A stretch of 22,115 nucleotides of DNA from Victivallales bacterium (GTDB lineage: Bacteria > Verrucomicrobiota > Lentisphaeria > Oligosphaerales > Oligosphaeraceae), in assembly GCA_017615955.1 (NCBI GenBank), contig JAFZZD010000731.1, positions 1 to 22,115 on the forward strand, given 5' to 3'. Shown here piece by piece: positions 5,185 to 13,574 of the stretch; position 1 is the first letter of the stretch, and every line of letters begins with the position of its first letter. A model generated the notes under the pieces. It was not told the DNA's origin. It saw nothing but the letters and a program-made list of their open reading frames with translations, and made no database searches. Both the position numbers and the translations under genes were made by a program.

Positions 5185-7950
5185 ATGGAAAAAATAGATT
5201 TTAAAGGTAGTGGAGCATTTGAGCAGGCAGTTAACCGTTATATGGAACTTTCGCAAGGTGACGGGCGGCATAGGGCCAGAATGAGTGTGGCGACCAATGC
5301 GTATTATGCTGGGTACACCGATTATGACAGCCTGCTAGACGTGCTGGAGAAAGTCTGCAAGAACAACGTGGAGAGGAACGGCGGCGAGGTGGACCATGCC
5401 GACTGCGAAAACACCGCGAAACATGTTATCCAGCAAGCCGAAAATGGCGATGACGAATGGCGCGGGAATTGCCGTGAAGACAGTCCGGCCCAGCTTAAGC
5501 GCATTCAGCAAGCCGAACTGGCCCAATGGAAAAAATATGTGGCAAGCATGATGGACAGTGGGGCGCCTGAAAGCTACGCCGCCATAATGCAGCACACGAC
5601 CGACAACCAGCTTGACGGCGATTTCAGAAAAGCGCTGGGGCTGATCTGGACGGATCCTGACGCAGTGTACCATGTGGGGGCATTGAATGGCGAATTGGAT
5701 ATGCTGGGAACCTGGTGCCGCGATGATATTGCGGAGAGCGCTTTGAACTATCTGGATACGCACATGACATTTAACCCGCTGGGGGACAAGAAGGGCGACC
5801 ACGGCTATACATCCAAGAAAGATAACAATGTGAGATCAATTGACTGGCTGCTGCTTGAAATGGACGAGCCGCTGACGGAGACAAAAGCTACGCCCAAAAC
5901 CTGGGAGTGGTATGATGAGGTATTCGGCCAGCAGGCGCAGTATTGGAACCACATTAAGGAACTGGGGGAGCTTCCCATCGGCGCAATCATATACAGCGGC
6001 GGGAAGTCAATTCACGTACTTGTGGCTGTGAAGGCCACGGTCTCGGAATTGAGGGACCGCAAGCCAGCCCTTCGGCGCCTGTTTACATCACTGCATCTTG
6101 ACACGGCGAATCTAGACGGCGGGGCGCGTCATGTCAGGATCCCCAATGGCATTCGCCGTTTCATCAGGAATGAGGATGGAACCCTCGCCGACATCGGCGC
6201 GATGGTCATTGAGGGGAAAATAAGCAGGCGCGATGTATGGCACATTCCAGACAGTGACATACTTGAACGGCGTCAGCTGTGTCTGTACATTGCGGATTCA
6301 ATGGAGCATATTTCGCTTGAAGACCTTGAAGGCCGTCTCCATAAGATCGTTAGCAGCTTTGCCCCAGCAATCCCATTGCCAATGTGCAGAATTCCCATAA
6401 AGGACAAGGACGGCAAGGATACCGGAAAATTCAATGTGGAGTATGACTGTCTGAAGTGGAGACCGTTTCTGAAGGCGGCTGGGGTTTCGCTTGTAGAATA
6501 CATGCCTAAGGCATACAGCATAATGATAACTGATGAAATGGGCGTCTCGCGCCTTGTAGAACCAATTGACGCGCTGAACCACCTATATAAATGCATCTAT
6601 GATCGCGACCCCGAACTGGCAGATCGCTTCCATGCCGCCAGGTGCAAGACGCTTGCCAGCAAGGACCTGGCGCAGTATGCACTGGCGAAGCATGATTTCA
6701 GACCACCGAGGGACACGCGGGAGGCCGTGCTAGTGCCTTTTGCAAACGGAATGCTGGAGATAACCCGCGACGGAGCAATGCTTCATGATGATTACATGGA
6801 ATATGATGTGCTACTTGATGGCGAAGGCCCAAAGCAGCAGGCACTGGCCAGGGAATGGCGTGAAGCAGACGGCAAAGGCGAATTTGAAACCTTTGTTGAA
6901 AGGGCCTGCGGCAGTGAGGAAAACAGCCCAGTTTGGCAGGATAGAAAAAAGGCTATAATGTCTTTGCTGGGCTATCTTGTATCACAGCACAAAGAAGCCG
7001 TGAATTATCTGTGCGTGATCACCGAGGAGACCATGACCGAAAACGACGGCGGCACAGGCAAAAGCATCATATTGAAGGCGCCTGGATATTGGCGGCGCCG
7101 ATTCGAGATCGGCAAGAAGGTCATGAACGACACGCCTCGCTTCATGTTTTCAGGCATAAAGGGGACATTGCCTGACTACATACATTTCGATGACGCTCCC
7201 GCCAGGTTCGACTACACGCAGTTTTTCACAATGACAACTAGCGGTATAGAAATAGAGCATAAGGGGCAGGACATCCAGATGATATGCATGGAAGCCGCGC
7301 CGAAATTCTGCCTTGCAACAAACTATTATCCAAGGGGTGTGGGCAATTCCTTCCAGCGCCGACTGAAGCTGTACGAAATCAGCAACCATTATGGAAAGCA
7401 TGACGGTAAGGAGATTAGCCCATACACTGAATTCGGGCATAGTCTTTATGATGATTGGGACGATGAAGAATGGGCCAGATTCGATGGCTTCATGACAAGA
7501 TGCGTGAAGCAATACATATGCGAAGGCCTGCTGGAGTATAGAGGAGAAAACACCATTGAAAAACAAATTGCCGTGAACATTCCCGCCGACATGGTGGAAT
7601 TCTACGACGATTTCACCGAAAGCCACGGAAACGGCATTTTCGTGGAGAACAGCGATTTGGAAAAGGCCTGGACAAATTGGAAGTCAGGTGGGCAGCATAG
7701 CATGTGTGCAAATTGGTCCGTCCATGCGCTTAAGCGATACCTTCAGGATTATTGCAGAATCGCTGGCGTGAAGTACACCGAGGAAACAAAGACAAGAAAG
7801 ATCAAGGGGAAAGTTGTTCGGGGCTTCTATCTGGAGACAGCCCAGAAGCAGGCTGATGAGACGCCAGCGGAGATGCCCGAAGCAAACACGCCAAAGACGA
7901 AGCCAACAATGTACATGGATGGCATCGGGTATGTGCCCATCATTGAATAA
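5185..7950 (+). CDS. Replicative primase-helicase (AEP primase + SF3/D5-type helicase)
   Basis: This 921-residue two-part replication protein should make primers and unwind DNA at the phage origin. The primase half (about 150-350) shows the three archaeo-eukaryotic primase motifs: an acidic motif LLLEMDEP (D227, E228), SxH in GGKSIH (S275, H277), and LDTANLD...RHVRIPNG (D306-G322). The helicase half (about 560-800) has the Walker A NDGGTGKS (G622-S627), the Walker B-like IHFDD and the sensor-like CLATNYYPRG followed by an arginine-rich SFQRRLKLYE. This resembles virulence-associated E/D5/P4-type primase-helicases. The start is an ATG preceded by AGAGGAAAAAC. A terminator follows 14 nt after the stop, and then the iteron array, the usual partner of such a protein. 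Confidence 0.88.
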   Translation: MEKIDFKGSGAFEQAVNRYMELSQGDGRHRARMSVATNAYYAGYTDYDSLLDVLEKVCKNNVERNGGEVDHADCENTAKHVIQQAENGDDEWRGNCREDSPAQLKRIQQAELAQWKKYVASMMDSGAPESYAAIMQHTTDNQLDGDFRKALGLIWTDPDAVYHVGALNGELDMLGTWCRDDIAESALNYLDTHMTFNPLGDKKGDHGYTSKKDNNVRSIDWLLLEMDEPLTETKATPKTWEWYDEVFGQQAQYWNHIKELGELPIGAIIYSGGKSIHVLVAVKATVSELRDRKPALRRLFTSLHLDTANLDGGARHVRIPNGIRRFIRNEDGTLADIGAMVIEGKISRRDVWHIPDSDILERRQLCLYIADSMEHISLEDLEGRLHKIVSSFAPAIPLPMCRIPIKDKDGKDTGKFNVEYDCLKWRPFLKAAGVSLVEYMPKAYSIMITDEMGVSRLVEPIDALNHLYKCIYDRDPELADRFHAARCKTLASKDLAQYALAKHDFRPPRDTREAVLVPFANGMLEITRDGAMLHDDYMEYDVLLDGEGPKQQALAREWREADGKGEFETFVERACGSEENSPVWQDRKKAIMSLLGYLVSQHKEAVNYLCVITEETMTENDGGTGKSIILKAPGYWRRRFEIGKKVMNDTPRFMFSGIKGTLPDYIHFDDAPARFDYTQFFTMTTSGIEIEHKGQDIQMICMEAAPKFCLATNYYPRGVGNSFQRRLKLYEISNHYGKHDGKEISPYTEFGHSLYDDWDDEEWARFDGFMTRCVKQYICEGLLEYRGENTIEKQIAVNIPADMVEFYDDFTESHGNGIFVENSDLEKAWTNWKSGGQHSMCANWSVHALKRYLQDYCRIAGVKYTEETKTRKIKGKVVRGFYLETAQKQADETPAEMPEANTPKTKPTMYMDGIGYVPIIE

Positions 7951-7964
7951 CGTATCAGCCGCGA

Positions 7965-8003
7965 GAAAGGCCCTGGGGCTTATGCTCTGGGGCTTTCTTT
8001 TTT
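7965..8003 (+). terminator. Rho-independent terminator after the primase-helicase gene
   Basis: GAAA-(G)-GCCC (7965-7973) pairs with GGGCTTTC (7990-7997), an 8-bp stem with one bulged G, followed by six T (7998-8003). It isolates the replication gene from the non-coding origin region. Confidence 0.85.
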
Positions 8004-8025
8004 GTTTCATTTAACGCATAATCAA

Positions 8026-8332
8026 GGTAACAATGAAGGTAACATTTCCCCGTTTCTGATTGTTACCACGACAACAGGAATTGTTACCTTTTACGGAAAC
8101 ATCTGGAAAACACCGCAAAAGGTAACAAAAAACGGGGCCATTCCCATTGATTGTTACCTTTTGTTACCTGAATTGTTACTTGCTAAATCTACTATTTTGA
8201 CCTTAAACACAACAAAGGTAACAAAGGTAACAAACAAAATAAACTCTTAGCGTGGCGAGAGAAAAAACACCGTCTTATACTGTTTTTGGGAAATATATAA
8301 AGAAGTTGGATTTTTTTGTTACCTTTGTTACC
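8026..8332. repeat. GGTAACA iteron array
   Basis: There are eleven exact copies of the 7-mer GGTAACA and one degenerate copy. On the + strand they start at 8026, 8038, 8121, 8217 and 8226. As TGTTACC on the other strand they start at 8061, 8082, 8152, 8162, 8317 and 8326. The degenerate copy TGTTACT is at 8174. The tandem pair AGGTAACAAAGGTAACAAA (8216-8234) is mirrored exactly by 8315-8333, and CCCCGTTT (8048-8055) by AAACGGGG (8129-8136). Such paired direct and inverted short repeats beside a primase-helicase gene are typical binding sites of a replication initiator. Confidence 0.85.
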
Positions 8333-8405
8333 TGGCCTTCCGGATGTCCCAGAATGCAACTTTTTCACTGGGCAGTACACCATTCTAATTCTGGTACTCT
8401 CCAGC

Positions 8406-8441
8406 GCCTCCAGTTATCCACACTTGCCAGCAGATGGAGGC
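8406..8441. promoter_or_regulatory. DnaA box (TTATCCACA) inside a hairpin loop
   Basis: TTATCCACA (8414-8422) matches the DnaA box consensus exactly. It is enclosed by the perfect inverted repeat GCCTCCA (8406-8412) / TGGAGGC (8435-8441), so that it lies in the 22-nt loop of a potential hairpin. Together with the iterons this supports origin function and use of host DnaA. Between 8442 and 8540 I see only an AT-rich promoter-like TTATATATAA (8471-8480) and the next ribosome-binding site. Confidence 0.6.
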
Positions 8442-8540
8442 ATTCCCTTCGTATTCGCCGCCAATGGCCTTTATATATAAGGAATAGGGGCGCAGTCTCC
8501 TCAGTGGACGCTTCGCCTTCAGTGGGAGGCCTTGCATCAG

Positions 8541-9014
8541 GTGACATCAACAACACTTACGCCAGATCTGATAGAATACGCCCGAACCTACTGCGAATGC
8601 AAAATTAGAGAAAAGCGTGTGCCTACGATGACGGCAGAGCGTCTGGAGGACATGACATCAGCGGCATTGGAAGTGCTGTGCCGCCGCTGGCCACAATACG
8701 ACCCGTCAAGAAGCGGTCCACGGACATTCATCTGCATCGTCCTGCGGAATGCCCTGCGCAATGCGTGGGATCACTACTGGCGCGTATATGGCAGGGAGGA
8801 GCCGCTGGAGGAGGCCACGGAAACGGCCCAGTCCGTGACGGATGCCGAATGCGTCGAGCGTCTTATGCCGCCAGGCATCCAGCGTGAAATCTGCCTAATG
8901 CGGGCGGCTGGCGCAACGATCCACGGCATTTGCAGACGGCTGGACTGCTCCAGGGCAACAGTCCACAGGGCGCTGGACGCTCTATACAGGAGACTTACCA
9001 ATAATGAGGAATAG
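8541..9014 (+). CDS. Sigma-70-like transcription factor
   Basis: The 157-residue product looks like a small two-domain sigma factor. A region-2-like helical stretch (about 27-80) contains LEDMTSAALEVLCRRWPQYD, then PSRSGPRTFICIVLRNALRN, matching the YDPxRGxFxTFxxxxxxN pattern. An acidic linker and a region-4-like HTH (about 115-152: IQREICLMRAAGATIHGIC, then RRLDCSRATVHRALDALYRRL) follow. It could redirect host RNA polymerase to phage late promoters, or be a non-sigma HTH regulator. GTG at 8541 is favoured (GGGAGG 11 nt upstream); TTG at 8532 is only 2 nt from that site. It is the first gene after the origin and heads the operon leading into the packaging genes. Confidence 0.65.
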   Translation: MTSTTLTPDLIEYARTYCECKIREKRVPTMTAERLEDMTSAALEVLCRRWPQYDPSRSGPRTFICIVLRNALRNAWDHYWRVYGREEPLEEATETAQSVTDAECVERLMPPGIQREICLMRAAGATIHGICRRLDCSRATVHRALDALYRRLTNNEE

Positions 9015-9981
9015 CACGGCGCGGCAGATGCGCCAGACAATCCAGCAGCACGGCCAGCAGCTGGCAGATGAGATCCAAAAGCTGATGCGCCAGGATGCCG
9101 AACAACTGGCCAGCGGCGAGACATTGCTTTCGTCCAGGTATGGCGAGTGCCCGTTTTCAGTGCTGAACACCAATACAGGCCGCTGGCGGGGCCGCGAAAG
9201 AGAATACAAGGACATTGGATTGCAGAGCGGCTGCGGTCGTGACGTGGAGCTGTACAACACGGGCGGGTCGCTGGCAGTGAAGCGCTTCGCCACGGGAACC
9301 AGCGTTTTCTCTGCGCATCTGTGCGAACTGGTATATGACTGGTACTGCCCAGACGGCGGCAGTGTGCTGGATCCTTTTGCTGGCGGCAGTGTTCGCGGCA
9401 TTGTGGCAGGAATGCGCGGCCATTCATACACCGGCATCGACATCCGGCAAGAACAGATAGATGCTAACCTGGCGCAGGTGGAATCAATGGCAGACCGCCT
9501 GGTAACACGGCCCCAGTACATATGCGGCGATTCACGCGCCCTACTGGATGACGTGCAGGGACAGTATGACCTTGTTTTCACGTGCCCGCCATATGGTGAC
9601 CTTGAGGTTTACAGCAAGCTCGAAGGCGATATAAGCAACATGAGTTATCATGATTTCATTCAGGCGTATTGCGACATAATCAAGAAAAGCTGCGGCAAGC
9701 TGAAAGAAGGCTGCTTCGCCGTCTTCGTTGTTGGTGATTTCAGGGACAGTAAAGGATTCCTGCAAGGCTTTGTCCCAGACACTGTATATGCTTTTCAGCT
9801 GGCGGGAATGAACTACTATAATGAAATGATACTTGAAACCCCCGCCGGAACTGCTCCAATGAGGGCAAAGCAGTTTGACGCAAGCAGGAAGATACTGAAG
9901 ATTCATCAGAATGTGCTTGTTTTCTGCAAGGGCAGACCCGACAGGCGCAATTTCAGGAAGTTTGATGGAGGGGACGGATGA
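9004..9981 (+). CDS. DNA methyltransferase (N4-cytosine/N6-adenine type)
   Basis: This 325-residue protein should transfer a methyl group from S-adenosylmethionine to an exocyclic amino group in DNA. The SAM-binding motif I is SVLDPFAGGSVRG (D123-S129) and the catalytic motif IV is TCPPYGD (C194-Y197). The C-terminal KILKIHQNVLVFCKG is characteristic of this superfamily. Motif I precedes motif IV, with no separate recognition domain between. An N-terminal helical extension of about 75 residues has no known role. No restriction endonuclease is nearby, so it is an orphan enzyme, probably protecting phage DNA or marking it. It overlaps the sigma-like gene by 11 nt and shares ATGA with the following PLP-fold gene. 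Confidence 0.85.
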   Translation: MRNSTARQMRQTIQQHGQQLADEIQKLMRQDAEQLASGETLLSSRYGECPFSVLNTNTGRWRGREREYKDIGLQSGCGRDVELYNTGGSLAVKRFATGTSVFSAHLCELVYDWYCPDGGSVLDPFAGGSVRGIVAGMRGHSYTGIDIRQEQIDANLAQVESMADRLVTRPQYICGDSRALLDDVQGQYDLVFTCPPYGDLEVYSKLEGDISNMSYHDFIQAYCDIIKKSCGKLKEGCFAVFVVGDFRDSKGFLQGFVPDTVYAFQLAGMNYYNEMILETPAGTAPMRAKQFDASRKILKIHQNVLVFCKGRPDRRNFRKFDGGDG

Positions 9982-10766
9982 CAGGTGACATACACGAGTT
10001 AACCCCCGTGGAGCGCCACGGGGACGTATGGCTGAAGCGTGATGATCTTTTCCAGATATTCGGCGCCTGCGGAGGGAAGGCCCGTGCCGCATATGCGCTG
10101 ATAAGGCAGGGGCTGGATCTGGGATTTGATACCTTCGTGACGGCAGGGAGCAGAGAATCTCCACAGTGCGAACTGGTGTCGGCGATCTGCGAAGGGCTGG
10201 GCGTGAACGCAATTTGCGTGATGCCCCGTGGCAAGGAGACAAGCATAATCAGGAACATCGGCAGAAATAGCCACACTGAACTAGTCAGGGCCAAGCTCGG
10301 CTACAACACCTATATAATCCATATGGCAAAGAAGCTGGCGCAGGAACGCGGCGCATTCTACATTCCGTTCGGTATGGAATGCTGGGATAACATCAGAATG
10401 ACCATGAGCCAGGCGGCGAACATCCCAGACAATACAGGACGTGTAGTCGTGCCCGTGGGAAGCGGAATGACGCTGGCGGCACTGGTGAACGGCCTTCACC
10501 TGATGGGCAAGCGGATTCCAGTGCTGGGAATTCAGGTGGGGAAGGACCCGCGTAAAATCCTGGACAAGTATTTGTTTGAAGCTTGTCGAGACAACTACCA
10601 GATCCAGACGGCCCCCATGGACTATCACACCGCATGTGACGGCGTGGCCATTGATGGAATCCCGCTGGACAGGATATACGAGGCCAAGTGCAGACCATTC
10701 CTGCAAGGTGGAGATTGTCTATGGATAGTGGGTCGCAGACAGGAGGCCAGCAATGGGGACGATTGA
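9978..10766 (+). CDS. PLP-dependent fold-type II enzyme homologue (ACC deaminase / D-cysteine desulfhydrase-like)
   Basis: The 262-residue protein resembles the pyridoxal-phosphate enzymes that act on D-cysteine or 1-aminocyclopropane-1-carboxylate. VWLKRDDLFQIFGACGGKAR aligns with the family's KRDD...GGNKxRK motif, placing the Schiff-base lysine at K34. VVPVGSGMTLAAL (about 155-167) matches the glycine-rich PLP phosphate loop (GSGGT). At 262 residues it is shorter than the usual 320-340. Its start overlaps the methyltransferase stop by four bases, so the two are translationally coupled. This suggests a joint role in DNA base modification or in supplying or removing an amino compound. The substrate cannot be told from sequence. 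Confidence 0.75.
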   Translation: MTGDIHELTPVERHGDVWLKRDDLFQIFGACGGKARAAYALIRQGLDLGFDTFVTAGSRESPQCELVSAICEGLGVNAICVMPRGKETSIIRNIGRNSHTELVRAKLGYNTYIIHMAKKLAQERGAFYIPFGMECWDNIRMTMSQAANIPDNTGRVVVPVGSGMTLAALVNGLHLMGKRIPVLGIQVGKDPRKILDKYLFEACRDNYQIQTAPMDYHTACDGVAIDGIPLDRIYEAKCRPFLQGGDCLWIVGRRQEASNGDD

Positions 10767-10950
10767 TAGATTCAAGAACTGGCTGAAGGAGAAATTAGCG
10801 CTTCAGTCTGAAATCGTCTGCATCAACTGGAATTGCAAGCACCGAAGGGCCGACAGTTTCGCCTGTAATTTGAAGCAAGTTGTAATAGACAAGAACGGCA
10901 TATGCAGTGACTATGAGGAGGCGGCGAATGGCAGGAGGGATGAACATTGA
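10753..10950 (+). CDS. Small four-cysteine protein, probably metal-binding
   Basis: The 65-residue product has a basic amphipathic N-terminus (IDRFKNWLKEKLAL) followed by four cysteines, C23, C28, C38 and C51, spaced C-x4-C-x9-C-x12-C, in the context WNCKHR...ACNLKQVVIDKNGICSDYE. This arrangement suggests a zinc or other metal site. I do not recognise a named family, although small cysteine proteins with a final GxCxDYE are common in phage genomes. AGGAGG (10741-10746) lies 6 nt before the ATG. The gene overlaps its neighbours on both sides, within the operon leading to the terminase genes. Confidence 0.65.
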   Translation: MGTIDRFKNWLKEKLALQSEIVCINWNCKHRRADSFACNLKQVVIDKNGICSDYEEAANGRRDEH

Positions 10951-11185
10951 TACTCTGGCGGCATTAATTGGCAAGGTCGTGTACATCGGCGGCAGTCCCG
11001 TTGGTGTGATTACACAGGTGGAGCCGCTCGGCCCTGGCCCAGAGACGCTACCACTGGTGACGTTGACACTGGTCGCGCTGGACATTCCCGCGCCGGATCC
11101 CGCCGCCGTGGGGGAGGTCCCCTGCCCTGAAGGTACTTTGAAGGGGGGTGGGGGGTATGTTTTGGGTGAGCCTGCCGCCAAATGA
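10928..11185 (+). CDS. Small proline/glycine-rich protein, hypothetical
   Basis: The 85-residue product has a beta-rich core (LIGKVVYIGGSPVGVITQVEPL, LPLVTLTLVALDI) and a low-complexity Pro/Gly tail. The ATG at 10928 is preferred over GTG at 10907 because AGGAGG (10916-10921) sits 6 nt upstream. It overlaps the previous gene by 23 nt and its stop overlaps the small terminase start (ATGA). No family is recognised. Position just before the terminase suggests a head or packaging accessory, by inference only. Confidence 0.6.
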   Translation: MAGGMNIDTLAALIGKVVYIGGSPVGVITQVEPLGPGPETLPLVTLTLVALDIPAPDPAAVGEVPCPEGTLKGGGGYVLGEPAAK

Positions 11186-11706
11186 TTTTGAACGGGAAGT
11201 GTTGGAAAACAAGCGTTATGAAAACCAAGTCAAGAACCAAAACGCCAAGCGCCGTGGAGCTTAAGCAGATCCGCGTCTCGGGCTGTGCGCTGGCGGCGTG
11301 CCTGGGAATTGCCAGGAACAGCGTCACGCAATACGACCAGCAGGGACTTTTCAAGGCTGGACCTGATGGGACATATCCGCTAGTTGAATGCATCCTTGCC
11401 TTTGTGGACCGACTGCGCAAGCGGGATCAGCGCAAGTCACGCAACAGCCTTGATGATGAACTGCAATTCTGGAAGACGGAAAAAGTCAAGCAGCAAGTGA
11501 AGACATGGCGGCAGCAGCGCGACCGTGATATAGCGCTTGCCATACTGGACGGACTGAAGGGCACTGCGGCGCGGGTCCGTGACGCGCTGAAGGGCACTGC
11601 GGCGGCTGACGCACTGGACGCACTGGCGGCGGCAATTGACGCCACGGACCTTGACAGGATCTCTGACATTGTGGAAGGCGGCGAGGATGACGGAGAGGAA
11701 GACTGA
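11182..11706 (+). CDS. Terminase small subunit (Nu1-like)
   Basis: The 174-residue protein should recognise the packaging site and recruit the large terminase. The N-terminal winged helix (VSGCALAACLGIARNSVTQYDQQGLF followed by YPLVECILAFVDRLR) is the Nu1/MerR-like DNA-binding domain. A middle basic helix (FWKTEKVKQQVKTWRQQRDRDIALA) and an acidic tail (EGGEDDGEED) follow, as in lambda Nu1, where the C-terminal part contacts GpA. It starts within the previous stop, and its own TGA overlaps the large subunit ATG. An ATG at 11218 is an alternative start. Confidence 0.85.
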   Translation: MILNGKCWKTSVMKTKSRTKTPSAVELKQIRVSGCALAACLGIARNSVTQYDQQGLFKAGPDGTYPLVECILAFVDRLRKRDQRKSRNSLDDELQFWKTEKVKQQVKTWRQQRDRDIALAILDGLKGTAARVRDALKGTAAADALDALAAAIDATDLDRISDIVEGGEDDGEED

Positions 11707-13574
11707 TGCGCGTGAATGAATCTATCTTCGCAGACGCGGCGGCGGCTTTTGCTTCCAGACAGCTGATCAGGGCGCTTCGGCCCGCCGTGCATGAAAACAT
11801 CCGCGCATGGTGCGAAAGAAACATTGACCTGTCGTATGACCATACATCCAGCGCAACAGGCCTTGTCAGACTGTATCCTTACCAGATAGAGCCGCTGAAC
11901 GCCTGCGATGATCCGCAATGTCAGGAGGTCACCTTGCAGATGGGCCAGCGCCTGGGCAAGTCTTCCATCTGGAAATACGCGATGCTGAAGCGTGTGCATG
12001 ACGGCGGCTGCTCCGGTCTGATAGTATATCCAAGCCTTGACCTGGCGATCAAGACGAACACCGACACTGTTGTCCCATTGCTTCAGACGTTGCCTGACGC
12101 GGCCCGTGACCTTGCCAGCCGAGGCAACAAGAAGAAGGCAAGTTTTCATCTTCCCAGTCAGTCAAGCATAATCTATTTCCAAGGCGGCGGCGCCCAGATT
12201 ATATCCAGCACGGCTAATTTCACAGTGCTTGACGAATCGGACTACATAGAATTGCAGAATGCCGATGAGGAACAGAAAAACATGTCGCAGATCAAGGCGC
12301 TTCGCCTTAGAATGCAATCATTCCAGCATAGAATGATGATTGTATGCTCCAGCCCCAGCCAATACGGGGGAACTGTGCACGTGAACTGGAACAGGGGAAG
12401 CCGTGGCGAATGGCATTTGCGCTGCTTGCATTGCGGCGAACCTTCGCCGGTCAGCAAGCTTGCATTCTATCTTGACGGGGACAAGTGGGCTGGGCTTCAA
12501 TGGCAAAAGAACGAAAACGGCGAAGTGATCGAGGATTCAATTGTATGGATATGCCCGCACTGCGGCAACGTGCATCATTATCAGGACGCATGGAAGATGA
12601 ACGAGGACGGGCTGTACATCCATCAGCGCCCATCAAACATATTGCACAGATCTTTTCAAGTTGGAGCACTGGCGAACCCGACATTGTGGACATGGCGTGA
12701 AATCGCCCAGGCGCAGGAAGATGCCACGGACGGGGACGGAAAAAAGTATTTGTGTAATACAATTCTAGGCATTCCATACAAGCACAGGGCCGAAGGAGAT
12801 TCCAGCGTGTCAACGGAGGACGCGAACCGCCGCCGCCTGATAGAATACCCCAGTGACCTTCAGGACCGGCTTTCGATAGTTGTCATGGCCACGGATCAGC
12901 AGAAAAGCGAACTGGGCGGGGCGAAGTATTATGTGTCTGTTGTCAGGGGCTGGGACGATGAAGGCAACAGCTATCTACTTGACTGCGGCACGGACAACAG
13001 CCTGGCGGCGCTGGAGCAGCGCCTTGAAGGAATCTACCACGGCCATAAGGTCAGTTTATGCCTTATAGACAATGGCGGCTTCGACAACACCGATGACCTA
13101 GACCCATTCATCAAGGCGCATCCATCGGCATATTATTACAAGGGCCAGTCGGCTAAGCATCTTGACAATATGAAGCTCAGACCTTCAGCAACACAAAAGA
13201 AGCTGATACTATTTGACGCGCTGAAATACCAGGTGAGGCTGCTGGACCTGCTGTACAGTCCGAAGCGGCCAAAGGGCTATGGATGGTATTTGCCCCCAAC
13301 GCCTGATGAAACCTATTTCCAGCAGCTGTGCTCCGTGAAGCCGAATACAAGGATGTCCAAGGACAGCAACGGATATGAATATGCGAACTGGGCGGCATTC
13401 GGCGGGGCGCGGCGCGATTTCTTCGATGCCGAGAAAATGTGCCTTTGTGCGCTTGATTTGGCCGTGGACTATCTACCGCCGAAGCAGTTTGCCCGTGGAA
13501 GGCTCCCAGTATTTGCCGCGAGAGAAAAGGTCATAGAGGCAATCCGGGCAAGGAAGCAACAGGGCACTGTTTAA
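11706..13574 (+). CDS. Terminase large subunit (GpA family)
   Basis: This 622-residue packaging motor cuts concatemeric phage DNA and pumps it into proheads. The ATPase domain carries the Walker A variant GQRLGKSS (G80-S87) and the Walker B FTVLDESD (D176-E177), then the SSPSQYGG coupling motif. A zinc-binding insert with CLHC and CPHC pairs (about 239-285) is typical of GpA-type terminases. The C-terminal nuclease domain starts at about residue 395 with VMATDQQKSE, equivalent to the GVDVQ acidic motif, and contains LIDNGGFDND-like acidic residues near 450. Length and motif order fit lambda GpA. GpA enzymes usually generate cohesive ends, so a cos site is expected but was not identified. Confidence 0.93.
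   Translation: MRVNESIFADAAAAFASRQLIRALRPAVHENIRAWCERNIDLSYDHTSSATGLVRLYPYQIEPLNACDDPQCQEVTLQMGQRLGKSSIWKYAMLKRVHDGGCSGLIVYPSLDLAIKTNTDTVVPLLQTLPDAARDLASRGNKKKASFHLPSQSSIIYFQGGGAQIISSTANFTVLDESDYIELQNADEEQKNMSQIKALRLRMQSFQHRMMIVCSSPSQYGGTVHVNWNRGSRGEWHLRCLHCGEPSPVSKLAFYLDGDKWAGLQWQKNENGEVIEDSIVWICPHCGNVHHYQDAWKMNEDGLYIHQRPSNILHRSFQVGALANPTLWTWREIAQAQEDATDGDGKKYLCNTILGIPYKHRAEGDSSVSTEDANRRRLIEYPSDLQDRLSIVVMATDQQKSELGGAKYYVSVVRGWDDEGNSYLLDCGTDNSLAALEQRLEGIYHGHKVSLCLIDNGGFDNTDDLDPFIKAHPSAYYYKGQSAKHLDNMKLRPSATQKKLILFDALKYQVRLLDLLYSPKRPKGYGWYLPPTPDETYFQQLCSVKPNTRMSKDSNGYEYANWAAFGGARRDFFDAEKMCLCALDLAVDYLPPKQFARGRLPVFAAREKVIEAIRARKQQGTV

Larger units (their letters stand above)
8021..8441. other. 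Putative phage replication origin
   Basis: This non-coding interval directly downstream of the primase-helicase gene combines the GGTAACA iterons (8026-8332), an AT-rich segment (about 8165-8320) and a perfect DnaA box (8414-8422). P4-type primase-helicases bind short iterons near their gene, so the protein at 5185-7950 is the likely initiator. Frames that stay open here (8002-8250 and 8252-8608) consist largely of repeat sequence and are not credible genes. Confidence 0.7.

Noticed and set aside
8002..8608. Two open frames (8002-8250 and 8252-8608) in the origin region
   Set aside because: They run through the GGTAACA repeats, lack good ribosome-binding sites, encode low-complexity VTKVTN-like or unstructured sequence, and the second overlaps the sigma-like gene.
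8774..12149. Long minus-strand open frames (for example 8774-9427, 9541-10242, 11427-12149)
   Set aside because: They are antisense to well-supported genes, and their Cys/Arg/Ser-rich composition shows no domain; they result from codon bias on the coding strand.
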